Source: Betaproteobacteria bacterium
GTDB lineage: Bacteria; Pseudomonadota; Gammaproteobacteria; Burkholderiales; Casimicrobiaceae
DNA length: 64,000 nt
Reading direction: 5' to 3'
NCBI GenBank assembly: GCA_009778785.1
Contig: WRFN01000011.1
Span: forward strand, 1 to 64,000
The notes beneath the pieces were generated by a model. It was given only the letters and a program-made list of their open reading frames with translations, was not told the DNA's origin and made no database searches. This document shows, piece after piece, positions 8,493 to 17,804 of the stretch. A program made the translations under genes and the position numbers. How positions within the stretch are numbered: the first letter of the stretch is position 1; each line of letters starts with the position of its first letter.

Positions 8493-10943
8493 TCAAAATT
8501 CAGGGTAAGTCGTATAGCTGGGTGTTTTGTCGAGCCGCGTCGGATCGTCGGAAGTCGTGTAGCCGGGAACGCTGCGGCGCAACACTTCAAGCGGCGACGG
8601 GCCGACACGTCCCAAGCCGCTCAACTCCAGTTGCAAGAAGAAAGAAGTGTTGGTCTGCGAAACGGTCGTGGCCAAGCGGTGGAGGGCAGCGCGAATGATC
8701 CAGCAATCGGCATTGTATTCGAGGCCGCCGATAACCTCCAGCGTTTTTGAATCGACGAGCGAATAATTCCAGCGGGCTACCGCGCTCCAGCGCTGCGTCA
8801 GCGGCCATTGCGCGGCGAGATCGAATTGTTTGAGTTCCGTCAGCCCCTTGTCCGGGTCCTGATACTGCCGCGTGTAACGCCAACTGCCAGACAAGGCTTT
8901 CCCCGGCGACGGCATCCAGCGAGCGCTGACGTTGAATTGTTCGTACTGGGACGTGTCGAAATTGTACTGGGTCAGCACCGACGCCGACCAAGTGTGCGAG
9001 AGCCGCGCTTCTGCGCCGAACAAGAAGTCGGAACTGTCAGCGGAGCGCGGCACTTCACCCGGCAGCACGACGCGCTGATCGGAAAAATAAAAACGCTCGC
9101 CTGCCATCAAACGCAAAATTTCCGCCCCGCTGTCGCCCAGAATGCGCGACGTCATCGCCAACGTTACTTGATTGGCGTCGCCGAAACGGTCGCTGCCGAT
9201 GTAGCGGTTTTCGCTAAACAACTGGGAGAAATTGAAATCGTCGAGCGTGGTGTCGAACACCGGCATCTTGTCCTGATTGCGATACGGAACGTAAACATAA
9301 AAGAGGCGCGGCTCCAGTGTTTGCACATAGCGCGATCCGAAGAGCGAACCTTCGCGCTCGAAAGTCAGGCCGCTGTCGAAACTCATCACCGGAATGGAGA
9401 CGCCCAGCGTTTTGCCGGTGGTCGGCGCAGTGGTGTTGGAATCCAGCCAGTAATTGCGCTGCTGAATGCCGGCGCGAGCCGTCACGAACCAACCCAACTC
9501 CTGCTTCTTCCAGGCAATGGTCGGCTGAATCGTGAAGCGATCTCCCTGTGTCAGATCGATATGCGTGAAGCGGGTGTATTCGGCAGAGCCCGAAAGGCTG
9601 AGATCAAGCGAACGCAAGCTCGGCAACATCCAGTCGCTCATCGAAACGAGCACTTGCGGGGCGCGGTTGTACGGCGGTTGAATGTACGCGCTGCTGTCTT
9701 GCAAGGTCTGGAAATTCTGCACGCGCGCCAGCACCGAGAACGGCGCTTGAAACATGCGGATACCGGCTTCGCGCGACAGCGTGGTTTGCGAAGTCACTGC
9801 CAGCCGGTCGGCGAGGTCGGCGAAATAATTGTCGTCAGAAACTTTGGTCGCATCGACGTAAGCGTTCATCCACGGCGTCAAGCCTTGTTCGTGTTTCCAC
9901 GACATCAAGTAACGCGAAGTGCCGGTTTGCTGATCGTCCGGCAAGTATTCGCCGTTGATCTCGCCACGCATCGACAACGCGCCGCCAAACAGGTAGCGAA
10001 ATTGTCCGCCCAACTGCAAGCCGCGGTTGGTCATGATACGCGGCGAAATCGTGGCGTCGTAGTTGGGCGCAAGGTTGAGGTAATAAGGAATCATGAACTC
10101 GAAACCGCGAGCGTTCGACGAGCCGAACGTCGGCGTCAGAAAACCGGATTTGCGTTGATTGTTCAGTGGAAACTCCAGCCAGGGCGAGTAGAAGAGCGGC
10201 ACGTTCATGAAGCGCACCGAAGCGCCGTAAGCGGTGCCGACCGAACGCTGCGTGTCGATCTTCATCGTGTCGGCGTACAAAAACCAATCATTGCGCGGCG
10301 CTTGGCAAGTGGTGAAACGGCCTTGACTCAGCGTGTAAGCATCGGGGCCGTCGAAAGTCAGCGTTTTCGCGTCGCCGCGACCGCCGACCTCATCGACGTA
10401 AAACGACGGCGCTTGCAAGGTGCCGGTCGCTTCGCCGCGCGTGTAATCGATCTCGGGACCGGCAACCCAACTGCCGTAGCGACGCACCACCACGTTGCCG
10501 CGCGCTTGCAGCGTATCGGTGTCCTGATCGTAGCGCATCCAGTCGGCAAGCACCGTCTCCCGATGCGCGCGCAACTCGACGTGACCGCTCGCTTCGATTT
10601 GCCGACCGATGCCCTCGGTGCGGTCGGCGCGCAGGAAAACGGCGCCCTGCTCGGTTTTGGCATGCCCGACGGGTTGCAAGCCGGGCAGAGAACCTTGTTG
10701 CGACGTTGAATGTTGCGGTGGCGGCGTCGTTGGCACGATCGGATCAAACGCCGATAACGAGCGCGCGTCCCGCAGCTTGAGCGGCGGTGGGGAAGGCGGC
10801 GCGGAAACCGTTTCGACATCGGCGGCTTGCGCCGACGCGCACGGCGCCGCCAGCAACCATCCGGCGCTTGCCGCGATGAAAAGCGTGTGCTGGGTTGTTC
10901 GCTGCAAAGTCCGCCGCAATGACATGAAAATCGACACCGACAC
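8493..10943 (-). CDS. lptD: LPS-assembly outer membrane protein LptD
   Basis: An 816-residue protein with a signal peptide ending near ASAQA, a periplasmic OstA/LptA-like jellyroll region (about residues 90-240) and a large C-terminal beta-barrel. With LptE it inserts LPS into the outer leaflet. A Cys in TTCQAPRNDW and another in NADCW occupy the regions where E. coli LptD makes its essential disulfides, so one inter-domain disulfide is plausible. The track start is GTG 10943; ATG 10925 is an alternative, and neither has a clear Shine-Dalgarno sequence. It is divergent from amgK. Confidence 0.95.
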   Translation of the reverse strand: MSVSIFMSLRRTLQRTTQHTLFIAASAGWLLAAPCASAQAADVETVSAPPSPPPLKLRDARSLSAFDPIVPTTPPPQHSTSQQGSLPGLQPVGHAKTEQGAVFLRADRTEGIGRQIEASGHVELRAHRETVLADWMRYDQDTDTLQARGNVVVRRYGSWVAGPEIDYTRGEATGTLQAPSFYVDEVGGRGDAKTLTFDGPDAYTLSQGRFTTCQAPRNDWFLYADTMKIDTQRSVGTAYGASVRFMNVPLFYSPWLEFPLNNQRKSGFLTPTFGSSNARGFEFMIPYYLNLAPNYDATISPRIMTNRGLQLGGQFRYLFGGALSMRGEINGEYLPDDQQTGTSRYLMSWKHEQGLTPWMNAYVDATKVSDDNYFADLADRLAVTSQTTLSREAGIRMFQAPFSVLARVQNFQTLQDSSAYIQPPYNRAPQVLVSMSDWMLPSLRSLDLSLSGSAEYTRFTHIDLTQGDRFTIQPTIAWKKQELGWFVTARAGIQQRNYWLDSNTTAPTTGKTLGVSIPVMSFDSGLTFEREGSLFGSRYVQTLEPRLFYVYVPYRNQDKMPVFDTTLDDFNFSQLFSENRYIGSDRFGDANQVTLAMTSRILGDSGAEILRLMAGERFYFSDQRVVLPGEVPRSADSSDFLFGAEARLSHTWSASVLTQYNFDTSQYEQFNVSARWMPSPGKALSGSWRYTRQYQDPDKGLTELKQFDLAAQWPLTQRWSAVARWNYSLVDSKTLEVIGGLEYNADCWIIRAALHRLATTVSQTNTSFFLQLELSGLGRVGPSPLEVLRRSVPGYTTSDDPTRLDKTPSYTTYPEF

Positions 10944-11059
10944 TTGGGTGAAAATGCGTTATTCTAGCCGACTCGATGGTTTTCGTTTGTTCTTGATGAA
11001 ATTGTTGGGCGCTTTGTGGTGACGCGCCCGGTGCCGACGCCGTTTTTTTGCGATTTTTC

Positions 11060-12109
11060 ATGCCGAAGTTATCTCACTCCCTCGATGCCGCCCGCGCCGC
11101 TGCTTTGGCGGCCTGGCTGGACGCGCAGTTCGACGGCGCGGCTTACGCCATGACGCCCGCTTCGGCGGACGCCAGTTTCCGCCGCTATTTTCGCGTGACC
11201 TTTCCGTCGTCACCGCCGGTATCGCAGGCGGGTCGGCCTTCGCTGATCGTGATGGACGCGCCGCCCGACAAGGAAGACTGCCGCCCGTTCATCAAGGTGG
11301 CGGGTTTGCTGCGCGGCTGCGGCGTCAATGCGCCGGAGATTTTCGCGCAGGATGTGGCGCAGGGATTTTTGTTGCTCGCCGATCTGGGCGACACCACTTA
11401 TCAAACGGCGCTGGAGCGCGGCGCGAACGCGCAAGCGCTGTATCGGGACGCGATCACGGCGTTGGCGGCTTTTCAGCGCATCGAAGCGCCCGCGTTGCCC
11501 GCTTACGACGAAGCGTTGTTGCGTCGTGAACTCGACCTTTTCCCCGATTGGTTCGTCGCCCGACATTGCGGGCACGAATGGCGCGACGCCGAGCGGGCGA
11601 TGCTGGAACGCACCTTTGCGTTGCTGATCGCCGCCGCGCGCACGCAGCCGCAAGTGTTCGTGCATCGCGATTACCACGTTCGCAATTTGATGGACGTGGC
11701 GGAAAACCGCCCCGGCGTCCTCGATTTTCAAGATGCGGTGGTCGGCCCGATCACTTACGATCTGGTGTCGCTCTTGCGCGATGCTTACGTGGCGTGGGAC
11801 GAAGAACAACAACTCGATTGGGCGATCCGCTATTGGGAACGCGCCCGTGCCGTTGGTTTGCCGGTGGCGGCACGCTTCGACGATTTCTGGCGCGACTTTG
11901 AATGGATGGGCGTGCAACGCCATTTAAAAGTCGTCGGGATTTTTGCGCGCTTGTGGCATCGCGACGGCAAAAACGCTTACCTCGCCGACGTGCCGCGCGT
12001 GTTGGGCTATTTGCGACAAGCCTGCGCGCGCTACACCGAACTGATGCCGTTGCTGCGTTTTCTCGATGTTCTCGAAAAACGCGAGCCGGTGATCGGCTAT
12101 ACTTTTTGA
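11060..12109 (+). CDS. amgK: N-acetylmuramate/N-acetylglucosamine kinase AmgK-like
   Basis: An aminoglycoside-phosphotransferase-fold kinase of 349 residues. The Brenner-type catalytic loop is seen in FVHRDYHVRNLM and the metal-binding Asp in GVLDFQDAV. In the known pathway AmgK phosphorylates cell-wall MurNAc (and GlcNAc) at C1 so it can be re-used for peptidoglycan synthesis without going back to GlcN-6-P. The assignment rests on the adjacent murU gene, seven bases downstream. The track uses a TTG at 11048; ATG 11060 is preferred. Confidence 0.85.
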   Translation: MPKLSHSLDAARAAALAAWLDAQFDGAAYAMTPASADASFRRYFRVTFPSSPPVSQAGRPSLIVMDAPPDKEDCRPFIKVAGLLRGCGVNAPEIFAQDVAQGFLLLADLGDTTYQTALERGANAQALYRDAITALAAFQRIEAPALPAYDEALLRRELDLFPDWFVARHCGHEWRDAERAMLERTFALLIAAARTQPQVFVHRDYHVRNLMDVAENRPGVLDFQDAVVGPITYDLVSLLRDAYVAWDEEQQLDWAIRYWERARAVGLPVAARFDDFWRDFEWMGVQRHLKVVGIFARLWHRDGKNAYLADVPRVLGYLRQACARYTELMPLLRFLDVLEKREPVIGYTF

Positions 12110-12116
12110 GACGACG

Positions 12117-12899
12117 ATGAAAGCGCGCGCGATGATACTGGCTGCCGGTCGCGGCGAGCGCATGCGACCGTTGTCCGACCACACGCCGAAACCGTTGTTG
12201 ACGGCGGGCGGAAAACCGTTGATCGTCTGGCAGATTGAAGCGCTGGCGCGAGCCGGATTTCACGAAATCGTGATCAATGTCGCCTGGAAAAACGCGCAAA
12301 TCGAAGCGGCGCTCGGCGACGGCGCGGCGTGGCAGGTTCGCCTTCTGTATTCGCGGGAAAATCCGGCGCTGGAAACGGCTGGTGGCATCGCGCACGCGCT
12401 GCCGTTGCTCGAACCGGGGCCGGTGCTGATCGTGAGCGCCGATGTCTGGAGCGCTTTCGATTACCGCGCGCTCTTGCCGCAGATCGAAAAAATGCTGGAT
12501 GGCAAAGGGCGTGAAAAAAACGCCGCACATAAAAACAGCGCGGCGCATCTGGTGATGGTGCCCAATCCGCCGTATCATCCCGAAGGCGATTTCGCGTTGA
12601 ATCGCGGGGGCTTGCTGGAGCTTCAACCGGTCGGGCTGACCCTGAGTCAAAATGAAGGGGCGAGAGAGGAAAAATCCAGTGAGCCTCTGACCTTCGGCAA
12701 CATCGGCATTTACCATACCCGTTTGTTCACAAACATCGCGCCCGATGTGCCGCAAAAGCTGACGCCGTATTACCGGCAATGGGTCGCGCAAGGCTTTGTT
12801 TCCGGCGAACGCTACGACGGCCTCTGGTTCAACGTCGGCGCGCCGGAAGATTTGGCGGCGCTGGATCAGACGCTGATAACAGGAAAAGATAAGCGATGA
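12117..12899 (+). CDS. murU: N-acetylmuramate-1-phosphate uridylyltransferase MurU
   Basis: A 260-residue nucleotidyltransferase with the sugar-phosphate signature LAAGRGERMRPLSDHTPKP at the N-terminus, and GNIGIYH and WFNVGAPEDL near the C-terminus. MurU converts MurNAc-1-P and UTP to UDP-MurNAc, which MurC can use directly, giving a fosfomycin-insensitive recycling route. The pair with amgK is the standard arrangement. Its stop codon overlaps the start of the next gene (ATGA), so the orphan lipoprotein downstream is in the same operon. Confidence 0.92.
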   Translation: MKARAMILAAGRGERMRPLSDHTPKPLLTAGGKPLIVWQIEALARAGFHEIVINVAWKNAQIEAALGDGAAWQVRLLYSRENPALETAGGIAHALPLLEPGPVLIVSADVWSAFDYRALLPQIEKMLDGKGREKNAAHKNSAAHLVMVPNPPYHPEGDFALNRGGLLELQPVGLTLSQNEGAREEKSSEPLTFGNIGIYHTRLFTNIAPDVPQKLTPYYRQWVAQGFVSGERYDGLWFNVGAPEDLAALDQTLITGKDKR

Positions 12900-13627
12900 A
12901 GATGAAGGTTATCATTCTTTTGGGGATCATTGTGATTTTACTCAGCAGTTGTGTTCCCGTGCTGTCGTACTCGGTAACGCCATATGCCGGTTCACTGGAT
13001 CGATGCCTCGACATACAAGGGACTTATATGGAGCTCTATAAAGAGAAGCTTTATAAAGAAGGGGGGGGGTTCGGTGAGTTAAGTGATTTTCTTCCTCGTC
13101 GCTTCGACAGAGAAAGCAACAAAGAAGGTTTTCGATATTTCTATCGAGGGGAGAAGAAACTGAACTTGATCGATACATGGATTACTTTTCGCTTTCTCGA
13201 CAGTCAGCGGTTAGAGGCGACGGTTTTTAATATTGAAGGTCAATCTTTTACGATGGTATTCAACATGCAGGAGAGAGACCAGGAATCAAACTGGAGGAAA
13301 GAAGAAAAGTTCTCTTGCGACGCCTCATCGTGGCAAAAATCTTTCACTGATTTTTCCATGGGGGAGGGCGGAAGAAGCAAATCTCGACGCTTTATGGAGA
13401 TCACCAGGTATTCTTCCGGCGTCTTAAAGATGGAGGACAAACGAGATAGGTGGAGCGGATATTTTGGCTTGTATATGAAATTGAGCGACCCGTTGATTGC
13501 CGGAGAAATGGTCAGTTATTTCCGCAAAGTCGATCTGACCGTTGACGACATTCGCGCAATGAATGACAAAGCGAAGCGAGCGATTTACGATCAACTGGCT
13601 ACCAACCCGCCGCCGGAAAGTCCGTAG
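12896..13627 (+). CDS. orphan lipoprotein, family member 1 (with G9 tract)
   Basis: A 243-residue predicted lipoprotein: a short hydrophobic signal and the lipobox LLSSC (Cys19). It is a clear paralogue of the genes at 45309..46046 and 44591..45303. Shared features are GSLDRCL...GTY near the N-terminus, an F-[RQ]-F-[LI]-D-x-Q motif, a Cys-x6-W motif, and the strongly conserved C-terminal YFRKVDLTVDDIRAMNDKAK. The function is unknown. Codons 55-57 contain a run of nine G (13061..13069), a possible slippage site; here the frame is intact. The coding sequence is AT-richer than murU, with which it overlaps by four bases. Confidence 0.8.
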   Translation: MKMKVIILLGIIVILLSSCVPVLSYSVTPYAGSLDRCLDIQGTYMELYKEKLYKEGGGFGELSDFLPRRFDRESNKEGFRYFYRGEKKLNLIDTWITFRFLDSQRLEATVFNIEGQSFTMVFNMQERDQESNWRKEEKFSCDASSWQKSFTDFSMGEGGRSKSRRFMEITRYSSGVLKMEDKRDRWSGYFGLYMKLSDPLIAGEMVSYFRKVDLTVDDIRAMNDKAKRAIYDQLATNPPPESP

Positions 13628-13740
13628 CGGGCTGATGGATTCCGGTTGCCCGGAGTTCAAACGAATTCCCGCATTGAAGCTGTAAAATTGGGTTGTCTGA
13701 TGTTGTTACCCTCTTTACTTTTAGAAATACGATCCATTCC

Positions 13741-15783
13741 ATGAATAATCCACTGTTGGTTTCTTCGGGGCTTCCCCGCTTTTCCGATATTCGCCCCGAG
13801 TATGTGGCGCCGGCGCTGGCGCAGCGCTTGCAGGAAGCGCGCGAAGCAGTCGAACAGGCGGTTGCTTGTGACGAGCCGCCGACTTGGGAGAATCTGGCCG
13901 CGCCGCTTTCGGAAGAGCTCGACCGCCTTGAGCAAATGTGGGGCGCGGTGTCGCACCTGAACGCCGTCGTCAGTACGCCGCCGTTACGCGACGCTTACAA
14001 CACCGGCCTGCCGTTGCTGACCGCGTTTCACAGCGAAGTGTCGCAGGACGCGCGCTTGTTCGCGCGCTATCGGGCATTGCGTGACGCTTCGTTGTTTGCA
14101 ACGTTGCCGGAAGCGCAACGCAAAGCAATCGACAACGCCTTGCGCGATTTTCGTTTGGGCGGCGTCGATTTGCCGGAGCCGCAACGCGCGCGCTTCAAGG
14201 CGTTGCACGAGGAAGAAGCGCAGTTGTCGGCTACGTTTGACGATCATTTACTCGACGCGACGCAGGATTTTTCGCTCCTCGTCACCGATGAAAAAGAGCT
14301 TGCCGGCCTTCCAGCGGATGTGATTGCCGAAGCGCGCGCGCAAGCCGAGAAAAACCAGCAGGCGGGCTGGCGCTTGACGTTGCTGTCGCCGTGTTACCGG
14401 CCGGTGATGCAATACGCCGAGCATCGTCCCTTGCGCGCGGCGTTGCATCGCGCTTACGCGACGCGCGCGTCCGAGTTGGGCGTCGATCCGGCGCGCGACA
14501 ATACGGCGCTGATTCAGCAGTTGTTGACGCTGCGCGCTGAAGAAGCCGCTTTGCTCGACTACCCGCATTACGGCGCAGTTTCGCTGGTGCCGAAAATGGC
14601 CGATAGCGTGGACGAAGTGCTGGCTTTTCTCAATGATTTGGCGAAACGGGTGCGGCCTTTCGCCGAGCGCGATCTGGCCATGCTGAAAACGTTTGCGCGG
14701 GAAGCGCTCGGGCTGGCGGAGATGGAACCGTGGGACGTGGCGTTTGCTTCGGAGAAAATGAAGCAACGCGATTATGCGTTCTCCGATCAGGAAGTGCGCG
14801 CCTATTTTCAGGAAGAGAAAGTTTTGAGCGGTTTGTTTCGGGTGATCGAAACTTTGTACGGCGCTGTCGCGCATGCCGTTCCGGCGGAAACCTGGCATCC
14901 CGATGTTCGCCATTTCGAGTTGCGCGATAAAAGCAGCAATGAAATGATCGGGCGGTTTTACCTCGATCTCTATGCGCGCGAGAAAAAACAAGGCGGCGCC
15001 TGGATGAACGGCGCGCTGCCGTTGCGGATCACACCAGCGGGAACGCAGCGGCCGGTGGTTTATTTGACCTGCAATTTTCCGGCGCCGGTGGACGGCAAAC
15101 CGGCGACCTTCACGCACGATGATGTGTTGACGCTGTTTCACGAATTCGGTCACGGTCTGCATCAACTGCTGACGCGCGAGCCGACGCCGGGCGTCTCCGG
15201 CCTCGAAGGGTTCGAGTGGGACGCGGTGGAATTGCCCAGCCAGTTGATGGAAAATTTCTGTTGGGAATGGGAAGTGGTCGAAGCGATGAGCGGGCACGTT
15301 GAAACGGGCGTGCCTTTGCCGCGTGCGTTGTTCGACAAAATGCTGGCGGCGCGCCACTTTCAGGCCGGATTGATGCTGCTCCGACAAATCGAATTCGGTT
15401 TGTTCGACATGCGGCTGCACGCGACGCCGCTGGTGCCCGAAGCGCGCGCGGTGCTGAACAGCGTGCGCCGCGACATCGCGGTGATGCGCTACGCCGACTA
15501 CGATCGTTTCGAGAACAGCTTCGGGCACATTTTTGCGGGCGGCTACGCCGCCGGTTACTACAGCTATTTGTGGGCGGAAGTGCTGTCGTCGGACGCTTAC
15601 AGCCTGTTTGAAGAGGCGGGCGGGCTTTCGGCGGGGGTCGGTCGGCGGCTGCGCGACGAGATTCTCGGGCGCGGAAGTGTGCGAAATGCGCTACAGTCGT
15701 TCATTGCGTTTCGCGGTCGGCCGCCCCAAATGGACGCCTTTTTGCGACATAATGGCATCATTGAGGCTACCAAGGAGACCTGA
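13741..15783 (+). CDS. prlC: oligopeptidase A (M3 metallopeptidase)
   Basis: A 680-residue M3-family zinc peptidase. The HEFGH motif lies at residues 467-471, followed by the third ligand Glu in LEGFEWDAVELPSQLME. PrlC degrades short peptides and cleaved signal peptides in the cytoplasm. The track starts at TTG 13693, but ATG 13741 fits the family N-terminus (NNPLL) and length. The next gene begins two bases after its stop, so they are probably cotranscribed. Confidence 0.93.
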   Translation: MNNPLLVSSGLPRFSDIRPEYVAPALAQRLQEAREAVEQAVACDEPPTWENLAAPLSEELDRLEQMWGAVSHLNAVVSTPPLRDAYNTGLPLLTAFHSEVSQDARLFARYRALRDASLFATLPEAQRKAIDNALRDFRLGGVDLPEPQRARFKALHEEEAQLSATFDDHLLDATQDFSLLVTDEKELAGLPADVIAEARAQAEKNQQAGWRLTLLSPCYRPVMQYAEHRPLRAALHRAYATRASELGVDPARDNTALIQQLLTLRAEEAALLDYPHYGAVSLVPKMADSVDEVLAFLNDLAKRVRPFAERDLAMLKTFAREALGLAEMEPWDVAFASEKMKQRDYAFSDQEVRAYFQEEKVLSGLFRVIETLYGAVAHAVPAETWHPDVRHFELRDKSSNEMIGRFYLDLYAREKKQGGAWMNGALPLRITPAGTQRPVVYLTCNFPAPVDGKPATFTHDDVLTLFHEFGHGLHQLLTREPTPGVSGLEGFEWDAVELPSQLMENFCWEWEVVEAMSGHVETGVPLPRALFDKMLAARHFQAGLMLLRQIEFGLFDMRLHATPLVPEARAVLNSVRRDIAVMRYADYDRFENSFGHIFAGGYAAGYYSYLWAEVLSSDAYSLFEEAGGLSAGVGRRLRDEILGRGSVRNALQSFIAFRGRPPQMDAFLRHNGIIEATKET

Positions 15784-15785
15784 TC

Positions 15786-16424
15786 ATGTCTGCTTTCTCA
15801 TTTTTGCGTTACGCCGTGCCGATGGCCTTGCTGCTGGCTCTGGCTTTCGGCGCCAACGCCCAAACCCTTTATCGCTACGTCGATGCCGATGGTCGCGTCG
15901 TCTATACCGACAAACCGCCGCCGCCTTCCGCCAAAGACGCACAAATCAAGAACATGGACGCCAACATTGTCGAGAGCGACAAGATTTCGATGAGCACGCG
16001 GCAGGCGATGGAGCGCTTTCCGGTGACGCTGTACGCTTTCTCGTGCGGGCAACTGTGCGAAGACGCCGAAGCGTTGCTGCAAAAGCGCGGCATTCCTTAC
16101 ACCTTTGTCAACACGCAAAGTCAGGACGGCTCCGAAAAGTTGACGAAGCTGACCGGTGGTACACAAGTGCCGGTGTTGCAAGTGGGGGTAGATTTCGTCA
16201 AGGGATTCAACGAAGCAGCTTGGCAGCAAAAGCTCGATCAGGGCGGTTACAGCAAAGATGCCGGAGTGAAAACCGATGTGAAGCACACGGCGGCAAAGCC
16301 GGAGCCGAAGACGGAACCACCGAAGGCCAATGCCGCCGCAACGCCAAAATCGGATGCTGTGCCGCCGCCGATAGCGCCGTCGGATGCCGCACCGCCGCCG
16401 CCTTCCGATAATTCGGGAACGTGA
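15786..16424 (+). CDS. exported DUF4124 + glutaredoxin-like protein
   Basis: A 212-residue protein. A signal peptide ends near ANAQ, followed by a DUF4124 domain (YRYVDADGRVVYTDKPPP). A glutaredoxin-like fold comes next (about residues 80-150) with CGQLC in place of the usual CPYC, so the two cysteines are spaced CxxxC. GGTQVPVLQVG is the cis-Pro segment. The tail is Lys/Pro/Ala-rich. It is presumably a periplasmic thiol protein; its redox activity with this altered spacing is uncertain. It sits directly behind prlC. Confidence 0.8.
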   Translation: MSAFSFLRYAVPMALLLALAFGANAQTLYRYVDADGRVVYTDKPPPPSAKDAQIKNMDANIVESDKISMSTRQAMERFPVTLYAFSCGQLCEDAEALLQKRGIPYTFVNTQSQDGSEKLTKLTGGTQVPVLQVGVDFVKGFNEAAWQQKLDQGGYSKDAGVKTDVKHTAAKPEPKTEPPKANAAATPKSDAVPPPIAPSDAAPPPPSDNSGT

Positions 16425-16442
16425 CGGCGACCTGAAAGAAGC

Positions 16443-16469
16443 GCAAAGGCGGCCACAGGCCGCCTTTGC
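16443..16469 (+). terminator. perfect 12-bp inverted repeat, possible terminator
   Basis: GCAAAGGCGGCC and GGCCGCCTTTGC are separated by three bases between the glutaredoxin-like gene and the exonuclease III gene. There is no good T run after it, so it may be a weak terminator or an mRNA-protecting hairpin. Confidence 0.55.
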
Positions 16470-16495
16470 ATGTTAGCCGCTATCGAAAAATCACC

Positions 16496-17269
16496 ATGAA
16501 AATCGCCGCCTGGAACGTCAATTCGCTGAATGTGCGCTTGCCGCGCTTGCTGGCCTGGTTGGAAAAGCAAACGCCGGACATCGTTTGTTTGCAAGAAACC
16601 AAATGTGAGGATGTTCGTTTTCCGCAGGAGATTTTGCGGGAAGCCGGTTATCAAAATTGTTTTCACGGCCAGAAAACGTACAACGGCGTGGCGATTCTGG
16701 CGCGGCGCGAATTGCCGATGAGCGACGTTGGCCGCGGCATCGAAGATTACGACGACCCGCAAGCGCGCGTGATCGCGGCGACGGTGGCCGATGTGCGGGT
16801 GGTTTGCGTTTACGTGCCGAACGGGCAAGCGGTGGGCAGCGAAAAGTTTGAATACAAGATGCAGTGGTGTCGCCACTTGCGACGTTATTTGCAAGAGACA
16901 TTGACGCAACATCCGAAGCTCGTCGTCGCCGGTGATTTCAACATCGCGCCGGAAGATAGCGACGTGCACGATCCCGATGCCTGGCGCGGTCAGATTCTGT
17001 GTTCCGATGAAGAGCGCGCGACCTTCCGCGCGTTTCTTTCGCTGGGACTGTTCGACAGCTTTCGTTTGTTCGAGCAACCGCCCAACGTCTTTACTTGGTG
17101 GGATTACCGACAATTGGGCTTTGTTAAAAATCGCGGCCTTCGTATCGATCACCTGCTGATTTCCGAAGCATTGCGGTCGTCGTGCGTCGCCAGTGTCGTT
17201 GATCGCGATGAGCGCAAAGGCGAGAAGCCGTCGGATCACGCGCCGGTGATGGCAACATTGAAGGGTTAA
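16496..17269 (+). CDS. xth: exodeoxyribonuclease III
   Basis: A 257-residue EEP-fold DNA repair enzyme. It starts MKIAAWNVNSLNVR and has the catalytic Glu in CLQETKCED, then YVPNG, GDFNIAP, WWDYR, IDHLL and the terminal SDHAPV motif. It removes AP sites and 3' blocks in base excision repair. The start at ATG 16496 is the family-typical one; the track's TTG at 16466 lies in the upstream hairpin. A thioesterase gene follows after four bases. Confidence 0.95.
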   Translation: MKIAAWNVNSLNVRLPRLLAWLEKQTPDIVCLQETKCEDVRFPQEILREAGYQNCFHGQKTYNGVAILARRELPMSDVGRGIEDYDDPQARVIAATVADVRVVCVYVPNGQAVGSEKFEYKMQWCRHLRRYLQETLTQHPKLVVAGDFNIAPEDSDVHDPDAWRGQILCSDEERATFRAFLSLGLFDSFRLFEQPPNVFTWWDYRQLGFVKNRGLRIDHLLISEALRSSCVASVVDRDERKGEKPSDHAPVMATLKG

Positions 17270-17273
17270 GAAC

Positions 17274-17693
17274 ATGGATCTCGACATCGAGCGCATTCGC
17301 ACTTTTTTCACAAAGGATCGTTTCGCTACCAACGCGGGCATCGTGATCGACACGGTGACGCCGGAAGAAGTGCTGTGCAGCATGCCGATCACGAGCGAAC
17401 ATTTGAATTCGAGCGGCACGGTTCATGGCGGCGCGATTTTCACACTGGCCGATTTGGCTTTTGCCGTGCACTCCAATCTGCGCCGGTTCCGCGGCGAAAA
17501 AGTGGGCATCACGGTGGGGCAGTCGATCAGTGTTTCCTATCTTGCGGCATCCAAGGGATCGCGCTTGATCGCGCGCTCGGTTTGCCTTTCGCAAGGAAAG
17601 AACGTGTCGGTGTATCGCGTCGAAGTGCGGGACGATCTGGGCAACTTCATAGCGGACATGCGGGGGAACGGGTTTACGAAAGCGACAGAATAA
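17274..17693 (+). CDS. PaaI-family hotdog thioesterase
   Basis: A 139-residue hotdog-fold protein with the PaaI-type active-site segment NSSGTVHGGAIFTLAD (about residues 44-59). Such enzymes hydrolyse acyl- or aryl-CoA thioesters as tetramers in the cytoplasm. The physiological acyl-CoA is not evident. The gene is four bases after exonuclease III, an operon link with no obvious functional logic. Confidence 0.85.
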   Translation: MDLDIERIRTFFTKDRFATNAGIVIDTVTPEEVLCSMPITSEHLNSSGTVHGGAIFTLADLAFAVHSNLRRFRGEKVGITVGQSISVSYLAASKGSRLIARSVCLSQGKNVSVYRVEVRDDLGNFIADMRGNGFTKATE

Positions 17694-17804
17694 ATTTCTC
17701 TCTTGGGAGGAGTGAATGCCGAAGGCGGACGGGGTAGTTAAGACGTGTCGGCACCCCCCGCCAACTTTCGTGGGCACTCCCTTTCAAAAAGGGAGCGGTT
17801 AACC

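Noticed and set aside
8808-10709. 633-aa plus-strand ORF
   Set aside because: Antisense shadow of lptD with no domain features.
14248-15528. 426-aa minus-strand ORF
   Set aside because: Antisense shadow of prlC.
16443-16469. Perfect 12-bp palindrome as an att site or operator
   Set aside because: Its position right after a gene and hairpin geometry fit a transcript-end structure better.
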